DNA of 64,000 nucleotides from Gossypium raimondii. Taxonomy: Eukaryota; Streptophyta; Magnoliopsida; Malvales; Malvaceae. The notes below the pieces were generated by a model. The model was not told the DNA's origin and made no database searches. It saw only the letters and a list, made by a program, of their open reading frames with translations. The translations under genes and the position numbers were made by a program. Of this stretch, positions 22,031 through 34,948 are shown piece after piece (position 1 is the stretch's first letter; each line of letters begins with the position of its first letter). The DNA lies in assembly GCF_025698545.1 (NCBI RefSeq), contig NC_068576.1, forward strand, positions 51,742,390-51,806,389, given 5' to 3'.

Positions 22031-23470
22031 TTTTCGGCTGAGAAGGGCACTAAACTAAAATTCTCCTTCTCTTCCTTATCTCAACTATCTGAAGGGTTGA
22101 TTTTGAAGTAGACACGAAACTTACGGATTTAACCCAAACACGAACTTAAATCAGTCTTCATCTAACTTACCGATGGTTAGATCATCACCGAACTTCAACT
22201 GTGGCTTATCCTCATTTGAGTCTTTCTTCTAACCATTCCAATATGTTCAATTCCTCTTTGGCTTTATTTCTCTATGACGTAGCCAAGGGGGGCTGGTAGG
22301 GTAGCCTTCCCCCATTTCAAACTCTTTACTCTTTAGCATCTATTAATAGAAAAGGGGATATTCGTATGTTTGGCCCCTCCAAAATTTCATGCACTTTGAC
22401 TACTTTTTAGCATGCATAATAAAAGGACTATTTCTATGTTTGGATCCTTTAAGTTTTTTTTCTTTAAAAATTTCTTTAAAATACCCCTTAATTAAAGTTG
22501 TCTATGGGTCAGGCCAAGTTCCTAATCCGAAATATTTTTCAAGCTCAAGCCCTTTTCAAGTTAGCCAGGCTCATCTAAAAAGCTAGTTTTACTATTAAAA
22601 AATTAATAAAATATTAAAAAAAATTTAGTTGTTATTTTTTATAATTAATATTTAATTAAAAACTTTTTTATTACTTAAATTGAATTCGAGACAGGTCAAC
22701 CCGAAGCACAAAAATCCTTATTCAAGCTTGACCAAAATCGGGTCAAATCTATCGGGTCAGGTGGCTACCCAACCCTTGCACAAGTCTATCATTACTGCCC
22801 TGAAAAATTATGTCGGGGTAACAAATCCTAAAGCTAAAGAACAGGGCATGTTTCCCCTTGGGAAACGATTTTCCCAAAAAGCACAATATAAGGGTTCTAT
22901 CAAGCTTCAAATTTACAATCTATGATTGAATAATACGTTTCTTTGGGTCTGCTTTGCCAAAACTAGCCTCTACAGGCTTGCCTCTAAATGGGTCTTATTT
23001 CGCTTTGCTAATTTAGGCTTGCCTCTAGTAGCATATTATTTCATTTCACCAAATCAAGCCCACTTTTATAGGTATTTTATTTCATTTCACCAAATCAAAC
23101 TTGCCTCTAATGTATTTTATTTTGCATCTTCAGACTCGCTTCGTCAAGTTTGGTTTTGAAGCTACAATAATAGATATTTCTATTGTCACAAATGAGAGAC
23201 ACCACGCCAAGGAGTATTGTCTCAAGAAAGGCAACTTCATAAAATTCTTCTTAACTTGGGGAAAGGGGGCTATTGTTATACCTATCTCTACTGCCATCCT
23301 AAGTTCAACAAGGCTCACTCAAGGGTCGCCTCCATAACATCCTAATGAAGCTTTCCATACCTCTACAATCTCTCTATGCAATATGCATCATTAGAGGGGA
23401 TTCACATCAAGCTACCCCCTCCATTTTTATATAAGGCTCTCTCCATCATCAAAAGAGAAGGGCCGAAGAT
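22030..23470. mobile_element. Fossil retroelement fragments, family unclear
   Basis: A patchwork of repeat-like sequence with no intact gene. It includes a purine run (GGGGAAAGGGGG, about 23259-23270) directly followed by LTR-like sequence, and a TATATAAG promoter-like box near 23432-23439 in a CT-rich context. This resembles the 3' end of an LTR element, but both borders are uncertain and it is clearly old and fragmentary. Confidence 0.35.
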
Positions 23471-23479
23471 ATAACAAAA

Positions 23480-24730
23480 TTGATTGTAGTCGTAAACTAA
23501 CTAAAAATCTGACTAAGGCAAGTGCACCTATCAATTAATAGTATAGTTACGACGAGCAAATATATCGTTCCCATGAGGACTAAAAGTACTAGTAATTACT
23601 GTCTTTCTATTATTTAACCGACAAATTGTAGAGGTTGATTAAAACTAAAATTAACTAAATTAATTAACTAAAGAACATGACAAAGAACGAATCTGAAAAA
23701 TAAACGATTAACAATCAATAAACGAAACAATACCCAGTAAAGAATTCACTTAGATTTCATCTGTCATTATCAATTTGAATTAAGCAATTTCTTGATTTGT
23801 AAAAATTCCTAAATTATGCTAATATCTCTTTCGAGTATAAGAGCAACCAACTCTAGGTTGATTAATTGAAAGTTCTTTCTAATTAAAACTTCTATTATCG
23901 CATTAACTCAATCTATGGATCCCCCTATTAGATTTAACTTTAATTCGGTAGATTTATGTCGTCCTATTTCTAGGATTTCATGAAACTTTACTCAATTATG
24001 CTAGATCTACTCTTAAATAGGGACTTTTCCTCCTTCCAATTTAAGCACATCAAACATGGATTAATAGTCCGAAAATGTTAAACCAATAATTAAGCACACA
24101 TAATTGAGAATAAGATTCAAGTATTTATTGCTAAAACAGAAATCAAAAGACAAAATCTATCCTAGGGTTTATCTCCCTAAGCATTTAGAAAATTAGTTCA
24201 TAATCAAAAGTAAAAACATCTCAAAGACAGTATAACCATAAGAAATAAATAAATTCATAATTAACTTCAAAAAAATCAAAAGAAGATCTTCAATCTTGAT
24301 GGAAATCTGTTTCAGAGTCGGCTTTAATGGTGTAATCGAGTCATCTTCTTGAGTATTCTCTGATGGCTTACTCCTCTCTTCTCGTATTTGGTATATATAG
24401 GTCTTAGAATGTCTGAAAAACCTAAAAATTACATTTTTCTGCGTGTTTGGAGTGCAGATCGCAATTTTCACAGGGTCTAGCACGTGGTTGTGTGGCAGCC
24501 CGTATGACTCACACGACTGCGTGGGGAGTTCAGCCCGTGTGGCCCCTGTACTTTGCTCCAATTTTCCAGTTTTCACTCATTTTCACTCTTTTTGCTCTCA
24601 AATGCTTTCCTAAGTATATAAACATGAATTTAAAGGATTAGGAGCATAAAATTCACGATTTTACATTGAATAATCATCCAAAAACGCATTAAGAATGATG
24701 TTAAAACATATTACTTTTGGCTTTTATAAA
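23480..24730. mobile_element. Fossil LTR (solo or fragment), Ty3/gypsy-like
   Basis: About 1.25 kb whose opening words (AAGGCAAGTGCACCTATC, ATATATCGTTCCCATGAGG) resemble a widespread class of large plant gypsy LTRs, and whose middle has the alternating CACG/GTGTGG composition (24475-24545) that I associate with cotton LTRs. No internal coding domain follows, so a solo LTR or fragment is likely. Borders are approximate, no clear target duplication was found, and it looks old and broken. Confidence 0.45.
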
Positions 24731-27092
24731 AAATCCTACCCATTCTCTCCTAGAGTTTCCAAGTACTTGAAAACCTCTATAACCGGCTTTTGACAATATC
24801 ACAATGTGAACCATTTGCAATCTCCACTACTAAATATTGCAGCATTAACAAGCTTTCTTATTAAATTATTTCAAGGATATGGCAGTATTTTTAGTAAATC
24901 AAATGTTAATTTCTTTTATCAATTTTTAAAAAAGGTTTAATCATTAAGTTTAATATCGCAAATAACAAAAAAAGAAAATGATCATTTTAATATTATGGGT
25001 TGATGATTAAGCCTTTCAGTTATGTCGAATACTTGGGGGACTTTAGAAAATGAGTAAAATAGTTAGGCTAGAGAAGTGATTATATGAAACTGTGATTCCA
25101 CGTCATCCTTATCCATTTTCAAGAGTTTGAATTTTTTTCAAGAGAAAAAAGCTGAAAATCAAAAGAAAAAAAAATCTAATTTATTATTCTTCTATTAAAA
25201 AGGGATAGAGATATGTGAAATTACAGTTTTATACAAGCTAACTTAGTCTAACATTAATTCTTTACTACCTCTGGAAAAGTTAGATGAGAAAAGGGGAAAG
25301 AATATATATATAAAGTGAGAATTGTCCCGCTTCAGAAAAGGACATTAAAGACAACATCGCAAGAGTTGGGACAGGCAATGCTTTTATTATCATTTGGGAA
25401 ATTGAATAGTCATTGGACATCCTAACCAGCTCGTATGAAGTGACTCAAATGAATGAATGAATGATAGTACCACGTCTTCACCTCAACATCCCATTCAATT
25501 GCCTGGACCAATTTATGAAATAAAACTCCCAGTGTCGCGTTCCTACAATGTTTTCCCAAAATCATTATGTCCCTCCTGCCTTCCCTATAAAAATAGTCTC
25601 AATGACATTGAAAATATATACATCAAAAGAATTAAAAAAAAAAAACCTTGACCTAATGTATGGTATATGGTTAGATGAATGACATCGGCGACATTAATTG
25701 AGAGCATGATCCATATCAACTCCCCTTGTCCATAAAATGGGTTCGAAATTCAACCTTTACGACGGCATTTGTTGCATTCCATTCCAATCCGAAATTTGAC
25801 CATCTCCTTGGAATTAATTCACCAATCATTGATCACATCCATCCTTTTGAGCAAACAATACTTTTATTTCTTCCAATTTTAATCCTATACCAGCTGTAAT
25901 TTCCCTCAATACACATCCCCCTTGCCTGACTAAAACCATTCAATTCACTCCTAGAAAAAAATGTTTGTATACCAGCTTTTTATCGGCCGCCCCCTTTATT
26001 TTCATTTTCAATAAAATCTATTTCACTTAAAATAAATTTTTTATAATAAACATTTAATAAGAATATAGAAATGTGTATATATCTTTATACTATATATCCA
26101 ATGAAATTGAAAATATATATTAAAAAATATTAGATAAAATACATTGTATTTAAAAAAAATCTCGTAAATTTAAAGTTTAAAAATGACATAATTATGAAAA
26201 CAATTATCAACCTGGAATGTAAACATTAAAATATAGTGGAAGAGTAAAAAGAAATGGATTGAACTGATTTGTTGCAGTCAGCCCTTGGTTTTATCATTTA
26301 AGATTGCATGAAACAACCGTGATCTCTCAGCTTCTCAACCGTTTTCACCCCCTGTTTCTTCCTAATAATTAATATGTCTTGGCATGCAATTTATTATCTT
26401 CACGAGGCGGCATAATTTCTTTCCTTCCATATATATAGAAAATGAAGGGATATATCTATATTGTAAAATTGATATGAGTTTATATTCTATTATAATATTT
26501 TTTATTATTAGTATTTTAACAATTCAATCCTCATTAATGTAAATCATATTGCATCTTAAAATTAAAGTAATAGTTTTATGTAAAATAAATAAAATTCAAA
26601 TGTTAACTATATATTAATATAGACCATATTTTATATTGATGTGATAGAGATATCGGATCGATTCAAAATTTTACATGTATAACAAGTACAATTATATTGA
26701 TAAATTCATTGGTCGAATTGTTAAAATATTAATCATAAAAAATATAAATTATGTAAAACCATGTTAATTTTACATTGGTGTTAATAGATTCCTCTCATAT
26801 ATATTTATTTGTCTTTAGAGTTTAGAGTACACACCATATATGTAAAAAAAAACATTTTAAAAATTTATATAGAAGCTAAATTCATATAATAAAGTTGAAA
26901 ATTAATAAGGATAAATCTCAAAATTATACATGTAATTTGATTTGGTGCAATTATACATATGAAACTTTGATTGTTATTCAAAGTTATACATGAAGCTTTA
27001 ATTTTGATTCAATCATACATATTTAAAGAAATAAACACATTAATTTATTTTTATATTCAATAAATATAATTATTTGTTACTAATTTTGTTCA
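24731..27092. other. AT-rich distal upstream region of the ABCB gene
   Basis: No supported gene. About 26925-27055 carries repeated TTATACAT words separated by roughly 30-40 bp, looking like a worn small repeat into which the palindrome that follows may have inserted. Confidence 0.4.
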
Positions 27093-27860
27093 ATAGTCAC
27101 TTTTGTTTACCTCAAGTTATATTTTAGTTACTTATGTTTGAAATGTTACGTTTTAGTCACTTATGTTAACGTGTTTTAACATTTTAGTCATTGAGCCGTT
27201 AATTATTGTTAACGATGTATGTAAGTTGATGTAGCAAGTTAAATCATAATTTCAAACAAAATTTTAAGTTAAATTATACAATTGGTCTCTATATTTTTTT
27301 CATTTTGAGCAATTTAATTTTTTTCTTTTATGTTCTTTTAACTTTCCTTTCTTTATTTTTCATTCTCTTCGCTTCTTCCTCTGTTTCCTCCATTCTCCTT
27401 CTCTTTTAATATAATTTTCTATGTTTTCATTTGTTAAAACTAAAGGGGAGAAGAAAACAAAAATAAAGAAATAAAAATTAAATTGTTCAAAATATAAAAG
27501 CATAGGGACTAGTTTTAATAAATGAAAATATAGAAAAACTATATTAAAAGAGATGGAGAAAGGAGGAAAACAAAAGGAGAACCAGAAGAGAATGAAAGAT
27601 AAAGGAAAAAGAAAGTTAAAAAGAATATAAAAATTTAAATTGCTCAAACGAAAAAATATAGAGACAAATTGTATAATTTAACCTAAATTTTTATTTGAAA
27701 TGATGCTTTAACCTACCATGACAGTTTACCGTTATACGCTTAATGATAATTAACGGCTCAATGATTAAAATGTTATAAACACGTTAATGTAAATGGCTAA
27801 AACATAACATTTTAAATATAAGTAACTAAAATATAATTTAAAATAAACAAAAGTGACTAT
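27093..27860. mobile_element. Near-perfect 768-bp palindrome (foldback element)
   Basis: The left half from ATAGTCACTTTTGTTTA reads as the reverse complement of the right half ending TAAACAAAAGTGACTAT. Pairing continues through TCATTGAGCCGTTAA/TTAACGGCTCAATGA, ACAATTGGTCTCTATA/TATAGAGACAAATTGT and the CT-rich middle, up to a centre near 27475. There is no protein. The arms differ by scattered substitutions. Likely a foldback MITE of Mutator or a related superfamily; no confident target duplication was seen. Confidence 0.75.
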
Positions 27861-28324
27861 TTTAATAGTTGAAAGAAAAAAAGTTGATTAAAGAATATTT
27901 TAGGGTACATAACTACATATATATTTATGACAAAAACCAGCAAATATTGGGTTATACGTCATTGTTGTTTCAATAAAAATAATATACCATATGATAAGAA
28001 AAACTCAAATACTAAAAATACCCATTCGAATATCTCAATTCTCGAGAGAATTAACTACTATTAATTTTTTCAAGCTCAGCTGTGCTTTTATAAGATTTTT
28101 TTCTTTCGTCATTACTTCCAACTGTTGAAAAAAGTTCACTTAAATAGATTTTACGGCCATAGGTTAAGTTTGCAATAAAAGGTCTCATCTACTTCACATT
28201 TCCTATCTTTTCTTTCTCTTCAGTTCTTAAACCTTCTCTTTCACTGTATTCCATTCATCTTCTTCGACTTGTATGTGATTGTTTTTTGGTCTGGCTTTTT
28301 TTCCCGGCCGTATTTGAGGCCAAA
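27861..28324 (+). promoter_or_regulatory. ABCB promoter and leader
   Basis: A CT-rich stretch (about 28195-28265) probably marks the 5' untranslated leader. An in-frame ATG-like upstream extension exists from 28286, but family alignment favours the ATG at 28325. No TATA box was assigned with confidence. Confidence 0.4.
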
Positions 28325-31300
28325 ATGACACCTGATGGTTCATTTAACCAAGATATTGACGAGGATGACACAAAGAAGAAAGAAGGAAAGAAGAAGAAGG
28401 ATCCTAAAGTTCCATTATTGAAGTTGTTTTCATTTGCAGACATTTACGACTATGTGCTAATGGGTTTGGGTTCCATTGGTGCATGCGTGCATGGTGCATC
28501 GGTTCCTGTTTTCTTCATCTTCTTCGGGAAATTGATAAACGTTGCTGGAATGGCTTATCTCTTCCCTAAAGAAGCTTCTCACAAAGTTGCAAAGGTATAC
28601 TATCACAAAAACTACCAACGAAAAGGATTTTTGAAACAACTAACTAAAGGTTTTGTTTTTTTGCAGTACTCATTGGATTTTGTATATCTCAGCGTGGCTA
28701 TTTTATTTTCCTCATGGATAGGTTAGTGGCAATCTCTCCCCCTCACGCAAAAAGCTTCCTTAATTTATCAAAAGTTTTACTTTGTTTTTTTTTTTATGAT
28801 ATACATGTATATATAGAGGTGGCTTGTTGGATGCATACTGGAGAGCGACAGGCAGCAAAAATGAGGATGGCATATCTCAAGTCTATGCTAAATCAAGACA
28901 TAAGCTTATTTGATACTGAAGCTTCAACAGGACAAGTCATTTCCGCCATTACAAGTGACATTATTCTTGTTCAAGATGCTCTTTCTGAGAAGGTATTTCA
29001 TTTTTTCATCCGCTTTTTTTTTTGGCTTAATTTTGTTTCTCAGTCTCATAGGAGTATAATATGAAAACAAAAGTAGCATTTTTGGGCTGGTCTTGGGATT
29101 TTATTGACTTAAAAAGACAATTAAGACAGCAAAACGATAAAACTGTAAATAATCAAATAAAACAAAGTAAAAAAAATGACAAAGCATGAACAAATTGAAA
29201 AAAGAAGTAACGGTGTGGATGAGCCGACAATCCCAAGAGAATTACTATAATCTGACGCCGCTTTTATGTATCTGCCTCTGCAACTTTAAACTTAATAGTG
29301 GCAAATAAATGAAAGAAGTGGTTGTAAATTTTACCCTTTATAAATAAATGACAAGATTCAATAGCATTTATTAGTCGGTTGGCTTGTTCGGTGTAGTTTT
29401 CTGGGTTTTAAGCATCCCCAGATATTGTCAGCTGCTCTTTCTATTTTTTGATGTCAAAACTGAAATATCCTTCTTATATATGGGTCAAAGTTTTTTCTTT
29501 TTTTTTTTGTGACAATCAAAGTTGTATGAACCAATTCGGGTAGATGAACATGATTGGGATGTTAAGGTGTGATGGATATCCGTGTAAAATTATTAGATTT
29601 ATTTGAAACGAGAAAAAGATGTGTTCTATCTTTAACCACAAAATGGAAATTATGTTTGGTTGCTAATTTGATAAATGAATTCCTTTTCCTTTCCCCTACC
29701 AAAATTGAATACTCTTTGGTTGGTTTTAATTCCATTATAATTATATTTTTTTATAACTATATAAATTAATGAAATAATTTTTAAGAATATATAAAAGATC
29801 ACTTCTTAAAATTTTTGAAATTTGATGAATTACTGTGGAAATTTTGTTCAATCCAGTTTGATTAGTGTTGGTATTTGGTTTGATTTTTAACTTCCAATTT
29901 ATTAGACTGAATGTTTCGATTTGATCCTATTTTATAAGGTCATTTTAAAAGTTTAATTCTTCGTTTAGTCGAGTTTAGAAAATTAGTTCTTATAATAATT
30001 ATTAAAATATCTTTTTATATACATTAGTTTAAAATATGTTATAGTTTATTAAAAAAAGTAAGGAATTAAAACAATTATTCTATTTTGATAAAAATTTAAA
30101 ATATAAAAATGGTAAAATATCAGAGCTTTGGGTCGGCTTGGAGTTGGATTATGTTGCGGGTAAATCGGGTCGGAGCGGAAAAAACTGTCATGTCATCTCC
30201 CGTTGCATTACATAAGCTCGATTTGATTTGGTTTCAGTTAATTTGTAAAGTATATTGCTGATTTTGATAAAGTAAACTCTTTTAATTTTAGTACTTAGAT
30301 TAATTTTTGACATTTTTAAATACAAAAAAGAAAAAGGAACGTTGAAAAATTGGTGATGCGTAAAATTAATGAGAAATGAGGTGAATGATGGCAGGTGGGG
30401 AATTTCATGCATTACATAAGCAGGTTTATAGTAGGTTTCTGCATTGGATTTGCGAGAGTATGGCAAATCAGTTTGGTAACACTATCAATTGTCCCCTTGA
30501 TTGCCATTGCCGGTGGGCTTTATGCTTACGTAGCCACGGGGCTTATTGCTAGAGTTCGAAACTCCTATGTCAAGGCCGGTGAAATTGCGGAAGAGGTCAG
30601 TTCATTTCGATCTCCCATGCATGCATAATAACACATTTTACGTAAAGAGATTATCTGACAGATTTTGTGACTTGTCTTTCAGGTGATCGGGAATGTTAGA
30701 ACAGTCCAAGCATTTGCAGGGGAAGAAAGGGCAGTGAAATCATATAAAGAAGCATTGATGAACACATACAAGTATGGCAGAAGAGCTGGCTTAGCCAAGG
30801 GCCTCGGACTGGGCTCTATGCATTGCGTGCTTTTCGTTTCCTGGGCGTTGCTCGTTTGGTTCACCAGTATAGTTGTTCACAAAAACATTGCCGATGGTGG
30901 GGATTCTTTCACTACCATGCTTAATGTTGTCATCTCCGGCCTGTAAGCTTAGGATTCTTATTCATCATCTATTCAACCGTTCATATATATAGATATTTAC
31001 ATGGTTTTGTTGTGGTGCAGGTCACTAGGACTGGCAGCACCCGACATCTCAGCGTTTATTCGAGCAAGGGTGGCTGCGTATCCGATATTTGAGATGATAG
31101 AGAGGAATACAGTTAGCAAAACCAGCTCCAAAACAGGCCACAAACTAGGCAAAGTGGAGGGTCACATTGAATTCAAGGACGTGTCATTCAATTACCCGTC
31201 TCGCCCAGATGTAGTAATCTTCAATAGGTTCAGCCTCAACATACCTGCTGGCAAGATTGTAGCTCTTGTGGGAGGAAGTGGCTCTGGGAAGAGCACGGTC

Positions 31301-34300
31301 ATATCATTGATTGAAAGATTTTATGAGCCCCTTGCAGGGGAAGTTTTGTTGGATGGGAATAATGTTAGGGACCTTGATCTCAAATGGCTTAGACAACAAA
31401 TTGGTTTGGTTAATCAGGAGCCAGCACTTTTCGCAACAACGATTAGGGAGAATATCCTTTACGGGAAATATGATGCTACTCTCGGAGAGATAACACGTGC
31501 TGCGAAACTTTCAGGGGCCATTACGTTTATTAATAATCTCCCTGATAGATTTGAGACTCAGGTATCCATTTACCATTATTATTCTAGTCACCTTAACATG
31601 AGTTTGTTTAGAATTAACATGGATGATCACTTCGGAACTGTAAGTGTTTGGTTTGGTTTTGCAGGTTGGTGAAAGAGGAATACAACTATCAGGTGGACAG
31701 AAGCAAAGAATTGCGATATCTCGAGCAATAGTGAAGAATCCATCTATCCTTTTACTTGATGAAGCAACCAGTGCACTTGATGCGGAATCTGAGAAGAGTG
31801 TGCAGGAGGCACTTGACCGTGTGATGGTGGGACGAACCACAGTCGTCGTGGCTCATCGACTTTCTACTATTAGGAATGCAGACGTGATAGCTGTTGTTCA
31901 AAGTGGGAAGATAGTAGAAACTGGCAGCCATGATGAGCTCATTTCAAATCCTAACAGTGCCTACTCTTCACTCGTTCAGCTTCAAGAGACAGCATCACTT
32001 CAACGATACCCCTCGCAGAGTCCTGCAATGAGTACACCACGCAGGTGTGTAAAATAATGCAGTTGATTTGCATCAAGTTTTCTGTATGCTAGTCTAGTAA
32101 GAATTCATTAATCAGAATTGTTTGTTTTCCCCATTTTATAGCTTGAGTTATTCACGAGAATTATCCCGAACAAGGACAAGTTTTGGTGCAAGTTTTCGTT
32201 CCGACAAGGATTCCGTATTTAGCCGTTTAGGTGCCGAAGGAATAGGTACAGGGAAGCCTGTTTCACCAAGAAGACTATATTCTATGATAGGACCTGACTG
32301 GTATTATGGGGTCTTTGGAACCATTGCTGCATTAATTGCTGGAGCTCAGATGCCTCTCTTTGCTCTAGGGGTTTCTCAAGCTCTTGTAGCCTATTACATG
32401 GACTGGGAAACAACATGCAATGAAGTGAAGAAGATTGCCACCCTATTTTGCTGTGCTGCAGTTATAACTGTCATTGTTCATGCAATTGAGCACCTATGTT
32501 TCGGTATTATGGGAGAGCGACTCACTCTCCGTGTGCGTGAAGTGATGTTTTCTGGTAATATTTGATGCTGTACTCGTAATCATTTGTCTTTTCCTAACCA
32601 CCTGTAAAATTCATGTGCTTGTGACTTAATTTTGCAGCCATTTTGAGGAACGAAATTGGATGGTTTGATGACCCAAACAACGCAAGTTCCATGCTAGCAT
32701 CGCATCTAGAGAGTGATGCAACATTTCTAAAAGGTGTAGTTGTCGATCGGACATCAATTCTCATCCAGAATCTAGGCTTGGTCGTTGCTGCCTTCATTAT
32801 TGCATTCATCTTAAGCTGGAGAATCACACTTGTTATCTTGGCCACTTTCCCATTGATCATAAGTGGTCACATTAGCGAGGTTTGCACCCTTCCTGGCATT
32901 AATTTATATAAGCTCAAAACTTAAATTATAGTGACATTCTTCCCTATTATTCAGAAACTATTCATGCAAGGCTTTGGAGGTGACTTGAGCAAAGCATATC
33001 TAAAAGCAAACATGCTCGCTGGTGAGGCTGTCAGCAATATTAGAACTGTTGCTGCATTTTGTGCTGAGGAGAAGATCTTTGATCTTTATTCCCGTGAGCT
33101 GGTAGAGCCTTCAAAGCGTTCGTTCAACCGTGGTCAAATTGCAGGGATATTCTACGGCACTTCCCAGTTCTTCATCTTCTCATCTTATGGCCTTGCCTTA
33201 TGGTATGAGAGTTAACTAATGAGCATTCACAAATCACAACACAGTCTTTGTGCATTGCAATACTTAGTAAATTGTTATTATCAAATGAATTGCAGAGCTC
33301 AATCATGAGCTGTTAATTTGTGTAGGTATGGTTCTGTTTTAATGGGGAAGGAGCTAGCCAGCTTTAAATCCGTCATGAAATCATTTATGGTTTTGATTAT
33401 AACGGCATTAGCCATGGGAGAAACTCTGGCATTGATTCCAGACCTTTTAAAAGGGAACCAAATGGTGGCATCTGTGTTCGAGATTATGGACCGAAAGACT
33501 CAAGTTGTTGGGGATGTTGGAGAAGAAGTAACAAATGTGGAAGGTACAATTGAGCTCAGGGGTGTCCACTTTAGTTATCCATCAAGGCCAGACGTAGTCA
33601 TTTTCAAGGACTTTGATCTAAAAGTGCGTTCAGGCAAGAGTATGGCACTGGTGGGGCAAAGCGGATCCGGTAAAAGTTCGGTTCTTGTTCTTATACTTCG
33701 ATTTTATGATCCAACAGCTGGGAAAGTGATGATTGATGGTAAGTTTTTCTCGTGAAAATCTTGAAATCCTCCTAGTAAAACGCCTTATTTCAACCAAGTC
33801 TTATTTGTCAAATCCTTACAGGCAGAGATATCAGGAAACTGAAGCTGAAATCCCTTCGGAAACACATTGGTCTAGTGCAACAAGAACCAGCTCTTTTTGC
33901 CACATCCATTTATGAAAACATCCTTTATGGCAAAGAAGGAGCTTCAGAATCAGAAATAATAGAAGCAGCAAAGCTTGCCAATGCCCATGGTTTCATAAGT
34001 TCCCTCCCTGAGGGTTACTCAACAAAAGTTGGGGAACGAGGAGTGCAACTCTCGGGTGGTCAGAAACAGAGAATAGCCATTGCTCGAGCTGTTCTGAAGA
34101 ACCCAGAAATCTTGCTGCTTGATGAAGCCACCAGTGCTCTAGACGTGGAGTCAGAGCGTGTGGTGCAACAAGCTCTCGACAGGTTAATGAGGAACCGAAC
34201 AACAGTTATGGTGGCACATAGGCTGTCAACTATTAAAAATGCAGATCAAATCTCGGTTATACAAGGAGGAAGAATAATAGATAAAGGGAGTCATTCTAGT

Positions 34301-34369
34301 CTCATAGAAAACAAAGAGGGGCCGTATTTTAAGTTAATCAACCTTCAGCAGCAACAGCATAGCAGCTAG
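28325..34369 (+). CDS. ABCB2: ABC transporter B family, ABCB2/ABCB10 (PGP2/PGP10) type
   Basis: Twelve exons: 28325-28594, 28667-28721, 28817-28992, 30395-30595, 30683-30942, 31021-31561, 31665-32044, 32142-32554, 32638-32879, 32955-33202, 33326-33738 and 33822-34369, giving 1248 residues, full length for the family. It is a plasma-membrane P-glycoprotein arranged TMD-NBD-TMD-NBD. NBD1: Walker [10 protein letters not shown] (405-413), LSGGQ (509-513), Walker B ILLLDE (529-534). NBD2: GQSGSGKSS (1039-1047), LSGGQ (1143-1147), then [12 protein letters not shown]. Both halves keep D-loop (SALD) and H-loop (AHRLST), so both sites look able to bind and split ATP. The linker has [15 protein letters not shown]. 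Relatives include auxin transporters (ABCB1/19), but the substrate of this branch is not established to my knowledge. Intron 3 is long (1.4 kb) with repeat-like sequence. ABCB10 is an equal alternative name. Confidence 0.93.
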
Positions 34370-34948
34370 AACAATAATGTCACAATGTCGATGACACAAT
34401 AACTACATTGTCGATAAAACAAATTACCAAGACAAATTATGCAAGGTGCTTTGTTTCATATTTCATCCCTGCCCCTTCTTTTTTCGGTCATACTGAAGAA
34501 TGCTGTACAAGGCGTTTTTTACCATACTCTGTTCTTAGATAAAACGGAGGGATGCGAAGAGAAATTTCTTTCTTTTATCGTTTCATATGTTTTTTAGTTT
34601 AAATCAGAGGTAAAGCCTTTGGCTTTAATCTGAGGGTAAAGTGAAAAGAAAATTAATAGGATGAAAAATTGAAAGGTATAGAAAAATAAAATGACAGTGC
34701 AGTGTTTATTTTCCAACTGGGTCAAATTTCAACCTCAACTAAACCGTTCATGGTAATAAAATTATCTATTATTGAAAACCCAGTTATGCCTTATATTTTG
34801 ATACTAAAAATTGTAGCTGAAAATTCAAATAAGAAAATCACATGACAAACTTGACATTGGACAAATAAAACAACAGTTAAAATTGTACAATACTTCTATC
34901 GGGTTGGAGCTTTTAATCAAAGCATGATACAAGGTCTTTCTTCTGTTC
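34370..34948. other. Spacer between convergent ABCB and RRM genes
   Basis: 579 bp, presumably the two 3' untranslated regions. A short inverted repeat, AAAGCCTTTGGCTTT with flanks TAAATCAGAGGTAAAG / CTGAGGGTAAAG, lies near 34602-34640. No gene. Confidence 0.4.

Noticed and set aside
28286-28324. Upstream in-frame start of the ABCB protein
   Set aside because: The extra residues ([13 protein letters not shown]) do not fit the family; the start at 28325 does.
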